A DNA stretch of 37,500 nucleotides from Glandiceps talaboti. Taxonomy: Eukaryota > Hemichordata > Enteropneusta > Spengelidae. Below are positions 17,192-28,050 of this stretch, in pieces (position 1 is the first letter of the stretch; each line of letters starts with the position of its first letter). A program made the translations under genes and the position numbers. The notes below the pieces were generated by a model. The model was not told the origin of the DNA and did not search any database. It saw only the letters and a program-made list of their open reading frames with translations. Location: positions 17,429,985 to 17,467,484 of the forward strand of contig NC_135562.1 in the NCBI RefSeq assembly GCF_964340395.1, given 5' to 3'.

Positions 17192-19486
17192 ATGCTTCCG
17201 AACCAAAAGAAGGGGTCTTGTGGACATGTTTTCCACATAGAGGACCTCCACAAATTTTGCCCTTCTTGTCGGAAGTGTTCCCGTACTTCACCATGCAAAA
17301 CTGTATGCGGTCATTGGGCAGACGATCAGTGGCAGGAATTCGATAAACCTATTGAATCGTCACGTAAACCAAAATCAAAGCAGAGTAAGCGGACCTCCGC
17401 TGCTCCGAGCACTGATTTAGATAAATTTTCAGGTAAGTCTTGTGTAAGTGTGGGTTCTCCCACGACAAAACGCCCTTCTGAGGGCGAGGTCTTAACCACA
17501 ACGGGTTCTGAAGTACGGGTTTCTCGTGGACCTATGCAGGACTCGTCCGATAAGGGACGTCCTGATACGGGTATTGTTAGTGGAGAGTGTCCTGTAATTA
17601 CAGACAGCCCCTCTTCCTACAAAGCTGATTCTCGTTCTCCGTCTCCGACACCTCAATATAGCGGTCGGTTTCGAGAACCTCCCAGGCGAACTGACGTAAA
17701 CCCTTCGAGCCGTCCACATACCATTCAAGGGTCGTTCAGTGAACGTCAAACCATGCCGTCGAATAGTCTAGATTCTTCGCGTGGGGTAATACCGGAAGTC
17801 AAAAGACGCACTTCCCGTCCTACCGCTAGCGGATCACATGATCAGTCACCTGATCCTAGGTCGATACCATGGCCTCCTACGGGGACGCTACCATATCCAT
17901 TCAATGCTATGGGCTACCCACAAGGTGAAACTTCCACAGATTTGGATCCAAGACAAAATCCACTTCCTTGGACTGCCTTTGGCCAACCTACAGGGTTTTG
18001 GCCTCCACCTAATTATTGGTCACCTTATGGTTACCCCCCCACCATGGATACCCATCAGTCTAGGGGTCCCTGGGGAGGAGGGGATAGAGATAGAGAGAGG
18101 TCACGGCCGCCTTATGACCGTTCCCAGTGCCACCGTCGTTCACGCAATCCGCAAACGGAACGGGACATAGGGGTACTTCGATCTCGCAGAGATTGCTCTC
18201 GTTCCCCACGCCGCTCGCACAGTCCACCGAGGCGCGGGGATCGTAGATCATCGCTTTCACCGAGACGCTCTTCCAGACCACGCATTCCGGTAACGCGTGA
18301 AGAGCGTTCTCCCTCGTCTTCACCGACACGTTTCTGCCGCTTACAGGGCGAACGTTTCGGATCCCTATGGAGACGCGATCCCGATGAAATGTCCTTAACG
18401 GCCCCAGAGGATCGCGACCTCCTTGGGGGCGCTGACCATTCGGATGACGATCGGGTTAGACCGCCGCCCTCTGAATCAGAGGGGAGAGCGCCCTCTCCGG
18501 AACGCTTTGCTGATATTCCATTTAGTCAATGCGTTGAATGGGTTTATCAACAGTTCCCAGATAAATGTACCCGTCCCACTGCAACGAATTCGGTACAGTC
18601 TGAGACAAGCTTAGCATTGGAGGGCCAGCTCGAACAGACGGAGTATCAACCTGCTACACTCCCCCTCTCAGCTATGGTCACTTCAGTACAGGGTAAAGTG
18701 TCCTCAGAGGTTTGTGGCAAGGGTCCAGGTCAGCCGCCAATGCGAATGAATAGGTACCCTTGGTTCCGCTATCCAGGGAAACCTTATCGTACCCACGCAA
18801 CCGATCAACGTGTCAACTTTCCAGAGCTGGACACTGATGCTGACGCTGTTGACCAAGATCGTGATGGTTTTAAGAATACTACCATTGATAATAAACACTT
18901 ATCACGGTTAGGAGAAGGATACGCATTATCCCTTCGGATATTCTCCTCTATCGATTGGTTCCTTGCTACTACGGTGTCAGAGATGAGGTCCGCCCATCCT
19001 GACTCACAGAAGATATTTCGTCTGATGCAGGTAGTTAATAAAGCACTTAGCCACGTGACTGAGCAAACGACTAGGTCACGTGCTGCCTTGTTACTCCTTC
19101 AGCGAGATGCTTTTCTGCGTCGTAACTCAATTGTGTTGCCAACAGAATTAAAACAGGAAGTTCGCGCAGCACCGATTGATGAACCTTCTCTATTTGCTGG
19201 CACTTTGACTTCTATAGCTAACCGTGCCAGCGAAGCAAAGCAGCGGGAGCATTTGATTTTTGACACTCCTCGTTCGAAACCGCATACAAACTTCAAACAG
19301 TCCCCAGTCAGTAGTAAGTCCCCTGTGACAAACATCTCACGAGGTTCACAGAGGGGTCGAGGACGGGGCAGACAGACTTCCCGAGGCCGTGGTAGAGGCA
19401 AGCCTCAGTGGTCTGTGACGAACAAAGACAGCAAACCCGGACCACCCTCAGAGAGGGGTGCAAGTGGTTTCGCGCAACATTCCTGA
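17192..19486 (+). CDS. DIRS gag-like protein, 764 aa, intact frame
   Basis: The start is the first in-frame ATG after the leader; the frame is also open upstream to the ITR edge, but without an ATG. The N terminus has a Cys/His cluster (C10, H12, H15, H20, C23, C26, C29, C35, C39, H41) that looks zinc-binding. The middle is proline-rich and low in complexity. An Arg/Ser-rich stretch at about 300-385 (several RSRR, SRSPRR and SPRRSS motifs) resembles RS domains. The region at about 570-700 is better ordered. The C-terminal RGRGRGRQTSRGRGRGK stretch at about 718-735 is an RGG-type RNA-binding tail. By position and composition it is the structural nucleocapsid-like protein that packages element RNA. 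The assignment rests on the position upstream of the DIRS RT. Confidence 0.8.
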   Translation: MLPNQKKGSCGHVFHIEDLHKFCPSCRKCSRTSPCKTVCGHWADDQWQEFDKPIESSRKPKSKQSKRTSAAPSTDLDKFSGKSCVSVGSPTTKRPSEGEVLTTTGSEVRVSRGPMQDSSDKGRPDTGIVSGECPVITDSPSSYKADSRSPSPTPQYSGRFREPPRRTDVNPSSRPHTIQGSFSERQTMPSNSLDSSRGVIPEVKRRTSRPTASGSHDQSPDPRSIPWPPTGTLPYPFNAMGYPQGETSTDLDPRQNPLPWTAFGQPTGFWPPPNYWSPYGYPPTMDTHQSRGPWGGGDRDRERSRPPYDRSQCHRRSRNPQTERDIGVLRSRRDCSRSPRRSHSPPRRGDRRSSLSPRRSSRPRIPVTREERSPSSSPTRFCRLQGERFGSLWRRDPDEMSLTAPEDRDLLGGADHSDDDRVRPPPSESEGRAPSPERFADIPFSQCVEWVYQQFPDKCTRPTATNSVQSETSLALEGQLEQTEYQPATLPLSAMVTSVQGKVSSEVCGKGPGQPPMRMNRYPWFRYPGKPYRTHATDQRVNFPELDTDADAVDQDRDGFKNTTIDNKHLSRLGEGYALSLRIFSSIDWFLATTVSEMRSAHPDSQKIFRLMQVVNKALSHVTEQTTRSRAALLLLQRDAFLRRNSIVLPTELKQEVRAAPIDEPSLFAGTLTSIANRASEAKQREHLIFDTPRSKPHTNFKQSPVSSKSPVTNISRGSQRGRGRGRQTSRGRGRGKPQWSVTNKDSKPGPPSERGASGFAQHS

Positions 19487-20870
19487 CGGTGCTCCCGTCT
19501 TCTTTGCCGCCCCTACTACACCCTCTCAATCAAGCGTAGGACCAGTAGGGGGAAGGCTCCTGTCATTCACCAAAGAGTGGCAGCTGATTACCGACGATTC
19601 CTTGGTTCTTTCAATAGTAAGAGAGGGTTATCGCCTAGAGTTCGAACGTCACCCACCACTTACAATGTCCCCCTTTGTCACAGTGCTTCCAGGCAACAAG
19701 CAAAAAAGATTGCTCTGTTAGAAGCAATTCAAAAAAGGGGTAGTCAGACAGGTGAACGCTACCAATGCAGGTCCAGGGTTTTACAACCACCTGTTTTTGG
19801 TGCCAAAAAAAAAAATCGGGGGGGTGGCGCCCAATTCTGAACCTAACAGCACTGAACCAATTCATGACCGTGTCCAAGTTCAAGATGGAGACCGCGCGAT
19901 CCATTCTCGCCGCTGTTCAGCCAGGGGAATGGATGGCGTCAATCGATCTAAAGGACGCATATTTTCATGTACCGATTCACGATGCTGGCGCCCATCATTA
20001 CACCCCCTCTCTTTCAAGATTCCTATTCGTCCGTCTCTCCGCTTGCACCTGCTTTGGTGGGTGGACGAGAACAATTTGCTAGAAGGGAGGTCCCTAGCGT
20101 ATCAAAAAGCGAACCTGTCCCTTTTCACCGATGCTTCGAAAGAGGGATGGGGAGCCCACTGCGACTCCCAGGTGGCCTCAGGTCAGTGGGGGGGAGTAAC
20201 AAGTCAGAGACACATCAACTGGTTAGAACTCAAGGCAGTCTTTCTAGCCCTAGTGCAATTCGAGACTCTGGTGTCGGCTCGCCACGTACTGCTCCACTCC
20301 GACAATACGACAGTGGTAGCATATGTAAACAAATGGGGGGCACAAAGTCACCAGACCTCTGTTATCTGCTCTGGGACATGATGTTTTGGTGCAAAGAGAG
20401 GGACATAACCCTAAGAGCACGACATCTCCCCCAGGAGGTAGCAAATCAGGTCTTCGCTCACTGGGGAACCCCCCTGCTGGATCTCTTTGCAACTTACCAC
20501 AACGCAAAACTGCCAATGTTCGTAGCTCCAACTCCGGACACAAGGGCATTAGCGAGGGATGCGCTGTCAATCTCATGGGAGGGAATATTAGCGTATGCTT
20601 ACCCTCCAATAGTGATTCTTCCTCTGGTCCTTCGCAAGGTACAGGAGGAGGATGTAGTCCTTATTCTGATAGCACCGCTATGGCCAAATCGGTCTTGGTT
20701 CCCTTGGCTTCTGTCTCTTCTAGTAGATTGCCCAATTCGGCTTCCACAGAGGACAGACCTTCTCTCTCAGGGTCGGAGCATTGTTCACCCCAGCCCAGAG
20801 AGTTTTCGTCTTCACGCATTCAAACTATCGAGAAATCCCTCGTTCAGAAAGGATTTTCTACTGACTCTGC
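19458..20870 (+). pseudogene. DIRS reverse transcriptase / RNase H, deleted and frameshifted
   Basis: The frame starts inside the end of gag (19458). Recognisable pieces in at least three frames: a GGRLLSFTKEW block, a GPGFYNHLFLVPKK block, an RT segment with FKMETARSIL and motif A (ASIDLKDAYFHVPIH), then a jump to the RNase H segment. RNase H shows LFTDASKEGWGA, HINWLELKAV and HSDNTTVVAYVN. A downstream segment has WGTPLLDLFATYHN and LIAPLWPN, typical of the DIRS connection to the recombinase. Frameshifts occur near an A-run at 19805-19815 and near 20340. The RT half with the Y-D-D catalytic box is absent, which fits an internal deletion near 19985-20010. The last RNase H Asp segment is also missing near 20440. 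It makes no active enzyme. Confidence 0.85.
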
Positions 20871-21886
20871 CGCGGTTATCGCAAGACCGCAGCGGGCAAG
20901 TACTCTCAGCACTTACAACAGCAAATGGGAACGATTTTGTGATTGGTGTCAGCGAAGGCAGATTGATCCAATCCATATCACTACCAGAGACTTTGCAGAC
21001 TTCTTGTTAGATCTCTTTAATGTTAAGAAATTTGCTGTAAAAGCTATAATGGTATACCGCGCAGCAATTGCATCTACCATTAAGAGTACAGGAGGCAAAG
21101 ACTTTGGTCAAGATAAAGTTTTGTCTAGCATGATTAGGCATTTCCATATCAAGCGTCCTCCTAAACCTAAATTTTACTATTTCGGTCCCTCAGTGGAATC
21201 TGGCATTAGTCATGAGGGTACTGGAGAAAGCTCCCTTTGAACCTATGCAATCAGTTTCATTGAGAGCAATGACACTCAAAACAGTCTTCCTCTTGGCCTT
21301 AGCGTCTGGCAGAAGACGCAGTGAGATCCATGCTTTAGATGTGAGCAAGGGGAGAATTACCTGGTCTGAATCACAAGTAATTTTCAGGCCTCACCCATCT
21401 TTCTTAGCAAAGAACCAGGTACTGGGGTCTTTTTCTTCCCCCATTACCCTTCTTCCTCTCTCTAATTTGGTAGGTTCTGACAAACAAGAGAGATTACTTT
21501 GTCCGGTTCGAGCCATACGTTGGTATTTGCATCGTACAAACTCATTCAGAGGAGAGAGATCACGTCTCTTCATCCCTTATGACTCCGACAACAAGAGCGA
21601 TTGTTCGGCAGCCATAATTTCTAAGTGGATTATTCAGACAGTCAGATGGGCATACCAGGAAGCATCTGATGATAGTTTAAGGTTATCCCGGGTCACAGCC
21701 CATGAAGTTAGAGCCATCTCAACTTCTTGGGCAGTACATGCAGGAATTCCAGTAGCAGAAGTGATCAAAGCTGCTACCTGGCGTTCTCCTAATTCTTTTA
21801 TAAGCTACTATCTTAGAGATATGGCCCAGGATGCATCTGAATTGCAGTCTCTGGGTCCAGTCTGTGTCAGTCAGCACATTGTATAA
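20830..21886 (+). pseudogene. DIRS tyrosine recombinase, one frameshift
   Basis: The N-terminal SAM-like core-binding domain (STLSTYNSKWERFCDWCQ onward) is in one frame to about 21180. The catalytic domain continues in the next frame from about 21186 to the stop at 21886. All catalytic residues are visible: Arg in ALASGRRRSEIHAL, HxxR in TAHEVRAIS (His codon at 21701), Trp in AATWRSP and the Tyr in SYYLRD. The enzyme would integrate circular DNA by strand exchange at short identical sites without target duplication. The single frameshift lies in the T-rich stretch around 21175-21186, and only this defect separates it from an open frame. It could be a real mutation or an assembly error. Confidence 0.88.
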
Positions 21887-21931
21887 TTGGGATGTCAGGA
21901 ACTCCCCCCTCCTAATTGGCTGACAAATTCT

Positions 21932-22028
21932 AACCCAATAGTAGTATAATAAAGGTGAGTATTTTCGATGAACAGAATTGAAGTTTCTACCGAAACTAAT
22001 TTCTGTGAAGAGAAAATACTCACCTTTA
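21932..22028. repeat. DIRS internal complementary region (ICR)
   Basis: The left half (AACCCAATAGTAG to AACAGAA) is complementary to the outer edge of the left end. The right half (AGAATTGAAGTTTC to CACCTTTA) is complementary to the outer edge of the right end. In the DIRS model this region templates completion of the ends and circularisation. It begins 46 bp after the recombinase stop codon. Confidence 0.92.
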
Positions 22029-22109
22029 TGTGAATCCCTCCCACCACCCCACAGTTCCTGTTTTGTGTACTTTTCCGTATTTTTGTCTGTTAATATGACA
22101 AAATTTAGT

Positions 22110-22234
22110 ACTGGCGGGAAAAGGGGCATCATGGGATAGCCACAGGTGGGTCAGGGGTCACGACTTTATTTTGCAAAGTTAGGCTAAAAGCAAAAGGGTA
22201 ACCCAATAGTAGTATAATAAAGGTGAGTATTTTC
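22110..22234 (-). repeat. DIRS right inverted terminal repeat (125 bp)
   Basis: Reverse complement of the left ITR, starting ACTGGCGGG and ending GAGTATTTTC. The element then continues about 38 bp to 22272 with the right-specific tail that pairs with the second half of the ICR. Confidence 0.95.
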
Positions 22235-22557
22235 TCTTCACAGAAATTAGTTTCGGTAGAAACTTCAATTCTCTCTTTCAGCTTTATATAATTCTCTCTT
22301 TATAGATTAAATAAAGACATATTGTCCATTCTTCTGTGGACAACATGCACAAATGAGGTTTGTGCGTGTTGGAGTGTTTGTTTGGTGTTTTAATCTCCCT
22401 GAACATAAGAGATAAAACGTACTCATGGTGTAATTGATCCTTGGTAATTATGAGATTAGGGGTGTTTTAATTTAGATAAGAGGAGAAGAATGAACAAGCT
22501 ACACATCTTTATTTTGTCAATTATATATAGCTAGAAGAGAGAAAACTAGCCAGGGGA

Positions 22558-22735
22558 AGAGGGAAAAAAGTTTTATATCACCACAAAAATCAACCAATCC
22601 AAACAATCATTCAATTGGTCACTATCACACAAAACATAAGTTTTATTTCATCACTCAATCGATCATCCATCCATTCATTTATTCATTCAATCGATCAATC
22701 AATGACATGCTCACTGTTCTCTCTGGCATGGATCA
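22558..22735. repeat. right arm of long inverted repeat flanking the DIRS element
   Basis: Reverse-complement partner of 16580-16752. About 285 bp of non-DIRS spacer lies between the DIRS end and this arm, so the retrotransposon apparently landed in the spacer of an older fold-back element. Confidence 0.75.
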
Positions 22736-23070
22736 TTCCTATAGCCCCTTCCAGGCTGTGCTCTTTGGGCTCAGCACTTCATACTGAACTTACTGTTTGA
22801 TTATTTTGTTGTCAACATTACCCACTATGTTATGGTTGTTTGACCTGTATCATGAGTTTCTACACCCAAGTGTGTGATCGATGCATTGAATTTTTTTCCC
22901 GAGATATGAACTGAAATTATCACTGTGCTAGTTATATGCTCACTAATACATAGGCATTTCGGTTTTCAACAAAAAATTCATGTGGTTTCACATCTAAATA
23001 TAGTGTACATCTGTCAGCGTTTTCTACCGCTATTATTATCAGTTAACCATTCTGATGTATTTTGAATCTT

Positions 23071-23224
23071 AGAGTATTTACATATAGTTTGAAAATAAGT
23101 GTGAGTATTTACATATAGTTTGAAATTAAGTATGAATATTTACATATAGATTGAAATTAAGTAAGAGTATTTACATATAGTTTGAAATTAAGTATGAGTA
23201 TTTACATATAGTTTGAAATTAAGT
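23071..23224 (+). repeat. 31-bp tandem repeat, 5 copies
   Basis: Units at 23071, 23101, 23132, 23163 and 23194 read approximately AGTATTTACATATAGTTTGA plus AATTAAGT, with one to three differences each. They are head to tail without unique spacers, so this is a minisatellite. Confidence 0.92.
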
Positions 23225-25209
23225 GCTATGTGATATCTCAGTTTGCTAATAATGATAAGGTTCGAAAAAAAAATATGTTCAGACTGTATGCACGAAATAG
23301 TTAACCTGAAAATAATGATAAACTTTGTATCGACAAAATTACTTGCTGTGTGCGTGATCCCCAAACAGCAAAATGCCAAATCTTTTGTATTATTACGTAT
23401 GGTGCACGATGATAACAACCAAATTGAAACAATCATGAAGTTTTACATCCTACTATTATACAAACATTTGCCATGGCAATAATTAACTTTATTTTGACCT
23501 TTCATAAATTTGAAATTGTGTTAGGCAGGTGTTTGTTTGTTTGTTATTTCAGCTTTTTTACTTCTTCTTTTCACTTCAGTCTGTTTTCCCCCACAAGCAA
23601 GGACTCGATCGCTCATTAGTTTTGCTACATAAGCATACGGATGTTACGTCATCTTCCATCAATATATAGCTAGCTATCAATTATTTGCTGATTCATGCTA
23701 ATCTGTAAAAGTACACTTACATTTCATGTAATAAAATTGACATTTTGATGATAATAAATTTTACTTTCACATCATTTTTCTGGCAATTTTATTTCAGGAA
23801 TTTGTTAACAGGTAAGTATCTTCTAGTTTATTACAAAATAAATCAATTGGAGTCATTTGAACGAAATATATTTGATCCTAAAGCAGCTACCTTGTCTTGT
23901 TTGACACTTTCAGAGATTTTCCGGAAATTACATAATTCTTGATTTTGAGCCCAGATTTTCGCACATTTGTGGGTATTCGAAACTTGTGTGAAATTTTTAC
24001 ATTGATCTGTACATAGTATAGCCATCACAACAATATAGCGACAATGTGAGTCAATGGTTGAATAATGAATAATAAACTCAAATATGCAGTTTTGTCTTGT
24101 CTTGTACTCAAGCCGTGGGCCTCCCTAACATGTACCAATAGTGTATGTAAATGCTAAATGTTTGTGATTGTGTGTAATTACGTTATACAGTACAGGATAT
24201 CGTATGATACAGTAAAGATGTGTTTGCGAATTTAGAATATGAACAGGTGTACGGTATATCAAAACATTCAGTCAAAATGAAAACGTGTGTGTGTGTGTTT
24301 CAGATAACCCGACCGACCCTAATTTAAGCCACCGACCGGCGTTAAACATTTTTACATGTAGAGACTAGTGAGTATTCACTTCTTTTTCAATGCAAGTTTT
24401 ACTTGCCATAGTATTCTTAGTCAATACCTCTTGTAAAAACCAAATTCCAGAGAGTTGAATTTATAGAGTACAGTCTGCATATGAATTATTGTGGTATTTG
24501 TCTAGTTCACAATTGTTCATCCTTATTACTTCGTTTACACCTCATTGAACTATCACAGATGTATGAGACCCACGAGTATCTTATCTTATAGTTGAAACAA
24601 TTTGAAATTCTCAATAAATAACTAAATAAGTAATAAATAAACTAAATTAAAATTTCGACCTACCTATCCTAATTTCTGAAGTCATGTTATCGGAAGCATT
24701 CGTTTTTGTTTTAGCCCTATCGTTTAAAAATATTGACACTTTTTCCACATATACTTTTAAATTAATGTACACATGCAAAAGTGCATATCGCTATGTCGAC
24801 ATCGTCACTTACTCACACACATCAAATATAAACATTGGAATATAATACTTCAAAAAAAAAATAGCGCCAAATGGCGTTGTAGCACAACCGTACAGTTTTG
24901 GCAATGATTGGTGATGAATATATGTGCAACAAGAACCATGAACCTGAAACAAAATCTTACCAACACATTTAACTATCAATTTCATAATCTGTATCACAGA
25001 GACGATGTCTGGTTTGATTCTTCTAGAAACACCGCCACCGAATTTCAGCCCTATCCCCTCAGTAGTCTTTTTCAGATGTAATATTTTTGAACCCAATTGT
25101 AGCTTCATTTGCCTCGTAGTACCAGTTTTTGAATCCAAGGTGTTTCACCACTGAGAAAGTCATATTTTTTTAATACCTTATTACATGTAGGATCATCCTG
25201 TCATATTGC

Positions 25210-25308
25210 TCACACACATACACACACACACACACAAACACAAACACAAACACAAACACAAACACAAACACAAACACAAACACAAACACAAACACAAACA
25301 CAAACACT
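25210..25308 (+). repeat. (CACAAA)n hexanucleotide microsatellite
   Basis: A short CA run followed by about 12 CACAAA hexamers. The reverse strand reads as a Val-Phe repeat, an artefact. Confidence 0.95.
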
Positions 25309-25385
25309 AATTGTGGTGTTCTAACTGATATACACAAACAAGTCGTTAATATTGGGAAGTAAATTTGGACACATGTACACTCGTG

Positions 25386-25646
25386 CATACACACACAAAC
25401 ACAAAACACACACACACATACATACATACATACATACATACATACATACATACATACATACATACATACACATGCACGCACGCACACACACACACACATA
25501 CATACATACATACATACATACATACATACGTACGTACGTACATACATACATACATACATACATACATACATACATACATACATACATACATACATACACA
25601 TGCACGCACGCACACGCACGCACACACACACACATACATACATACA

Positions 25647-25680
<34 letters not shown>

Positions 25681-25706
25681 CATACATACGTACGTACGTA
25701 CGTACA
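25386..25706 (+). repeat. (CATA)n compound microsatellite with ACGT palindromic tracts
   Basis: CATA arrays alternate with CA runs, CACGCACG blocks and ACGT tracts at about 25528-25540 and 25688-25706. This is the opposite-strand form of the ATGT arrays at 8.3 and 9.4 kb. Confidence 0.95.
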
Positions 25707-26253
25707 TGACTACCCGTTTGCGTTGCTTCACTATTTTTTGTCATTTCTTACGGAATTGGAGAACTTCATTTCTTTGGTCGTGGGGTGGTTCTGTAATTAT
25801 TATTGAATTTAGGAAATGTCCGATATTTGAACAGGTAAGGCATATAGCTAAAATATTGTAGGCTTGTTGTTTTACTCATCATGAGACATTACGTTTTTGC
25901 CACAACTGTACAACTGTACACTAACAATAGCAGAGATACAATAAACACAGCAGGATCCTTTGCCCAATCACATTGAACACTGATAAGCGAATAAAGATTC
26001 GAATTATGTCATGAATACACCTTCTGAACCGATGACGATGTCATTTCAGTTGAGCTAAATTAATAAAAAAATGATATTTTGCTCATATAAAGCATGGACA
26101 GTAGAAAACACATCCCTCCCCATATACGCTATTTCTGTGTGACTAATAAGTGGATAAAAATGACCTTTGTATAAAAATAATTTCATAACAACCACAGAAA
26201 GTTCATATCTGTCCTATACACTTACTGCATTAATGTATAATATCCCCGCCAAA

Positions 26254-26430
<177 letters not shown>

Positions 26431-26684
26431 CACACGCACATGCATGCACACACCTGAAAAACGTAGTTAAAATTTTAAATCACATGCGAAAAACGTACAC
26501 AAACATTTCACTCAACCTCGGTTCGGTTTTACTAGGATTTGAAAAGTATGCTTTCTGATAAGAACAGCCCCCACATACAGTCCTCCAATACAGAAGTAAT
26601 AATGTGCATCCCTAGTCTAGACAACTATGATTTCGTAGCGTTAAAGATAAGATTATTCAACTTATCACATAAATACGTGTACCT

Positions 26685-27278
26685 GTGTGACGTCAAATAA
26701 TGTAAAACGATGTAATGATGATGTAATTTCAAAACCTAAATGCACACATTACTTTGCATACATCCTTGGCATGAGTCTGATACGTAGAGGTACTGTTATT
26801 CATAGTTAAATTTTATTTTATTATATCTAAAACTCATGTAGATTATTGATGATAATTTGTATGTAGCACTTGCAGCCAGTAAGCTTACTTCCGATTTTCC
26901 GTCAAGCTCAGAGCTTAGAACTTACACATCCCGAGCGAATATAATTACAATGACGGAACAAACGTAAGGTAGATACAGACAAAATATACTTACGTTTTGA
27001 AACAAAATTTGATATTACATGTACATCGCAAGGTTATGTTAATTTTGGTTGAGAAACCACACCACAGTGCAGTATGATATACGTATGCTTGACCTCGCAA
27101 CAGGTCATGATGTAATTTGCATTAGCCGTCGAATGCCATTTTTTGATGCGCGATGAAGAATAAAGCCCGATGAAACGATGAAAAAAAAATAAAAAATTGT
27201 AAAAAGAAATATGTGGAAAAACTTAATTATATGATAAATATATAATCCTCACGAAATCAATGTTAGTTTTACGTCATA
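26685..27278 (+). repeat. dispersed repeat A, copy 1
   Basis: Starts near tgtgacgtcaaa and ends ttagttttacgtcata, so the ends carry similar TGACGT motifs in inverted orientation. Blocks shared with 36138-37351 include aaatgcacacattactttgcatacatc, ataatttgtatg, aatataatta, ttacatgtacatcgc, gagaaaccac, ggaaaaacttaattat and cacgaaatcaatgttag. It is a probable MITE or other non-autonomous transposon. Confidence 0.75.
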
Positions 27279-27721
27279 ATGCTCCAAGAAGGATTCCGCG
27301 GAGTAATACAAATTCGAGCCGGTAACTATCCAACTATGAATTCATAGAATTTATGTTAAGATAATTGAATATAGCCAATCAGTACTTTGCAGTGTGTAAA
27401 TAAAACGATCCCCTTATTCCAACGAGGCCAATCAAACATAGTTTCTGTTATCTCGGTTATACTTTAAAAGATGAATGAATGTTAGGAAATTCTCATATTT
27501 TGCGCAAAGGTTCTTTCCAGTTGTGATATAGAGAGATTCGCACCATGATGAGGTAACGTATTTTATCGTTAATGTGTCTTTATGAGTATTTCGAGACTTC
27601 GAGATAAATACAGTTTATAATGCAAAGGAATACGGTAATTAAGAATGACATGAATACATAAAAAAAATTTCACGTCTACTTCTATGGCAGGATAAATGTT
27701 TGGACAAAAACCTTTCAAGTG

Positions 27722-28050
27722 GCCATATGGATGAGGGATTTGGTATTTATTTTGTGTATTTAATTTCTAAAACGTACAATTATATTATGGCCTCCTACTT
27801 GAAAAATCGATGTGAAACCTTGTTTGTATCTCAAAACACAGCAAATAATTAAATAAATATGTAAAATGATTGCTATTGTATGTACAATAAACTTGTTACA
27901 CATTTAATTTGTTAACTTTTAGCAAAATATTTAGTTGAAAACACAGACTTTGTCGATGTTGTTTCACATTGATGTTTCAAGTAGAAAGCCATGATAAACT
28001 TGTGTAAATTAAAAATCCAAAATAAATACACTAATCCTCATCCATATGGT
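27722..28050. mobile_element. fold-back MITE with CCATATGG ends, arms about 100 bp
   Basis: The left arm starts ggccatatggatgaggga and the right arm ends tcctcatccatatggta. The inner blocks gtatttattttg, cctacttgaaaaatc and atgtgaaac reappear as reverse complements on the right. The arm at 15911-15998 is a relative. Confidence 0.8.

Larger units (their letters stand above)
16769..22272 (+). mobile_element. DIRS-type tyrosine-recombinase retrotransposon (defective copy)
   Basis: About 5.5 kb with gag, RT/RNase H and tyrosine recombinase in the order typical of DIRS elements, 125-bp inverted terminal repeats, and an internal complementary region (ICR) before the right repeat. The outer limits are set from the ICR: its first half (21932-21977) is the exact reverse complement of 16769-16814, and its second half (21974-22028) that of the element's right end. 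Both outer ends and the ICR joint share TTCT/AGAA. RT and RNase H are deleted and frameshifted, so the copy cannot move by itself. No integrase or aspartic protease domain is seen, as expected for this order. Confidence 0.93.

Noticed and set aside
23071-23224. Possible CRISPR array
   Set aside because: Units are head to tail with no unique spacers, and the DNA is animal; it is a minisatellite.
23781-23812. Possible 14-bp micro-exon between ttatttcag and gtaagt
   Set aside because: Splice-site-like sequences alone are too common; no neighbouring exon supports it.
24809-25138. 109-codon minus-strand frame with a GIGLKFGGG segment loosely like a PDZ carboxylate loop
   Set aside because: The rest of a PDZ domain is missing and no splice partners were found.
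25170-25861. Large Val/Phe, Tyr-Val-Cys and Ile-His-Thr frames
   Set aside because: They come from the CACAAA and CATA microsatellites.
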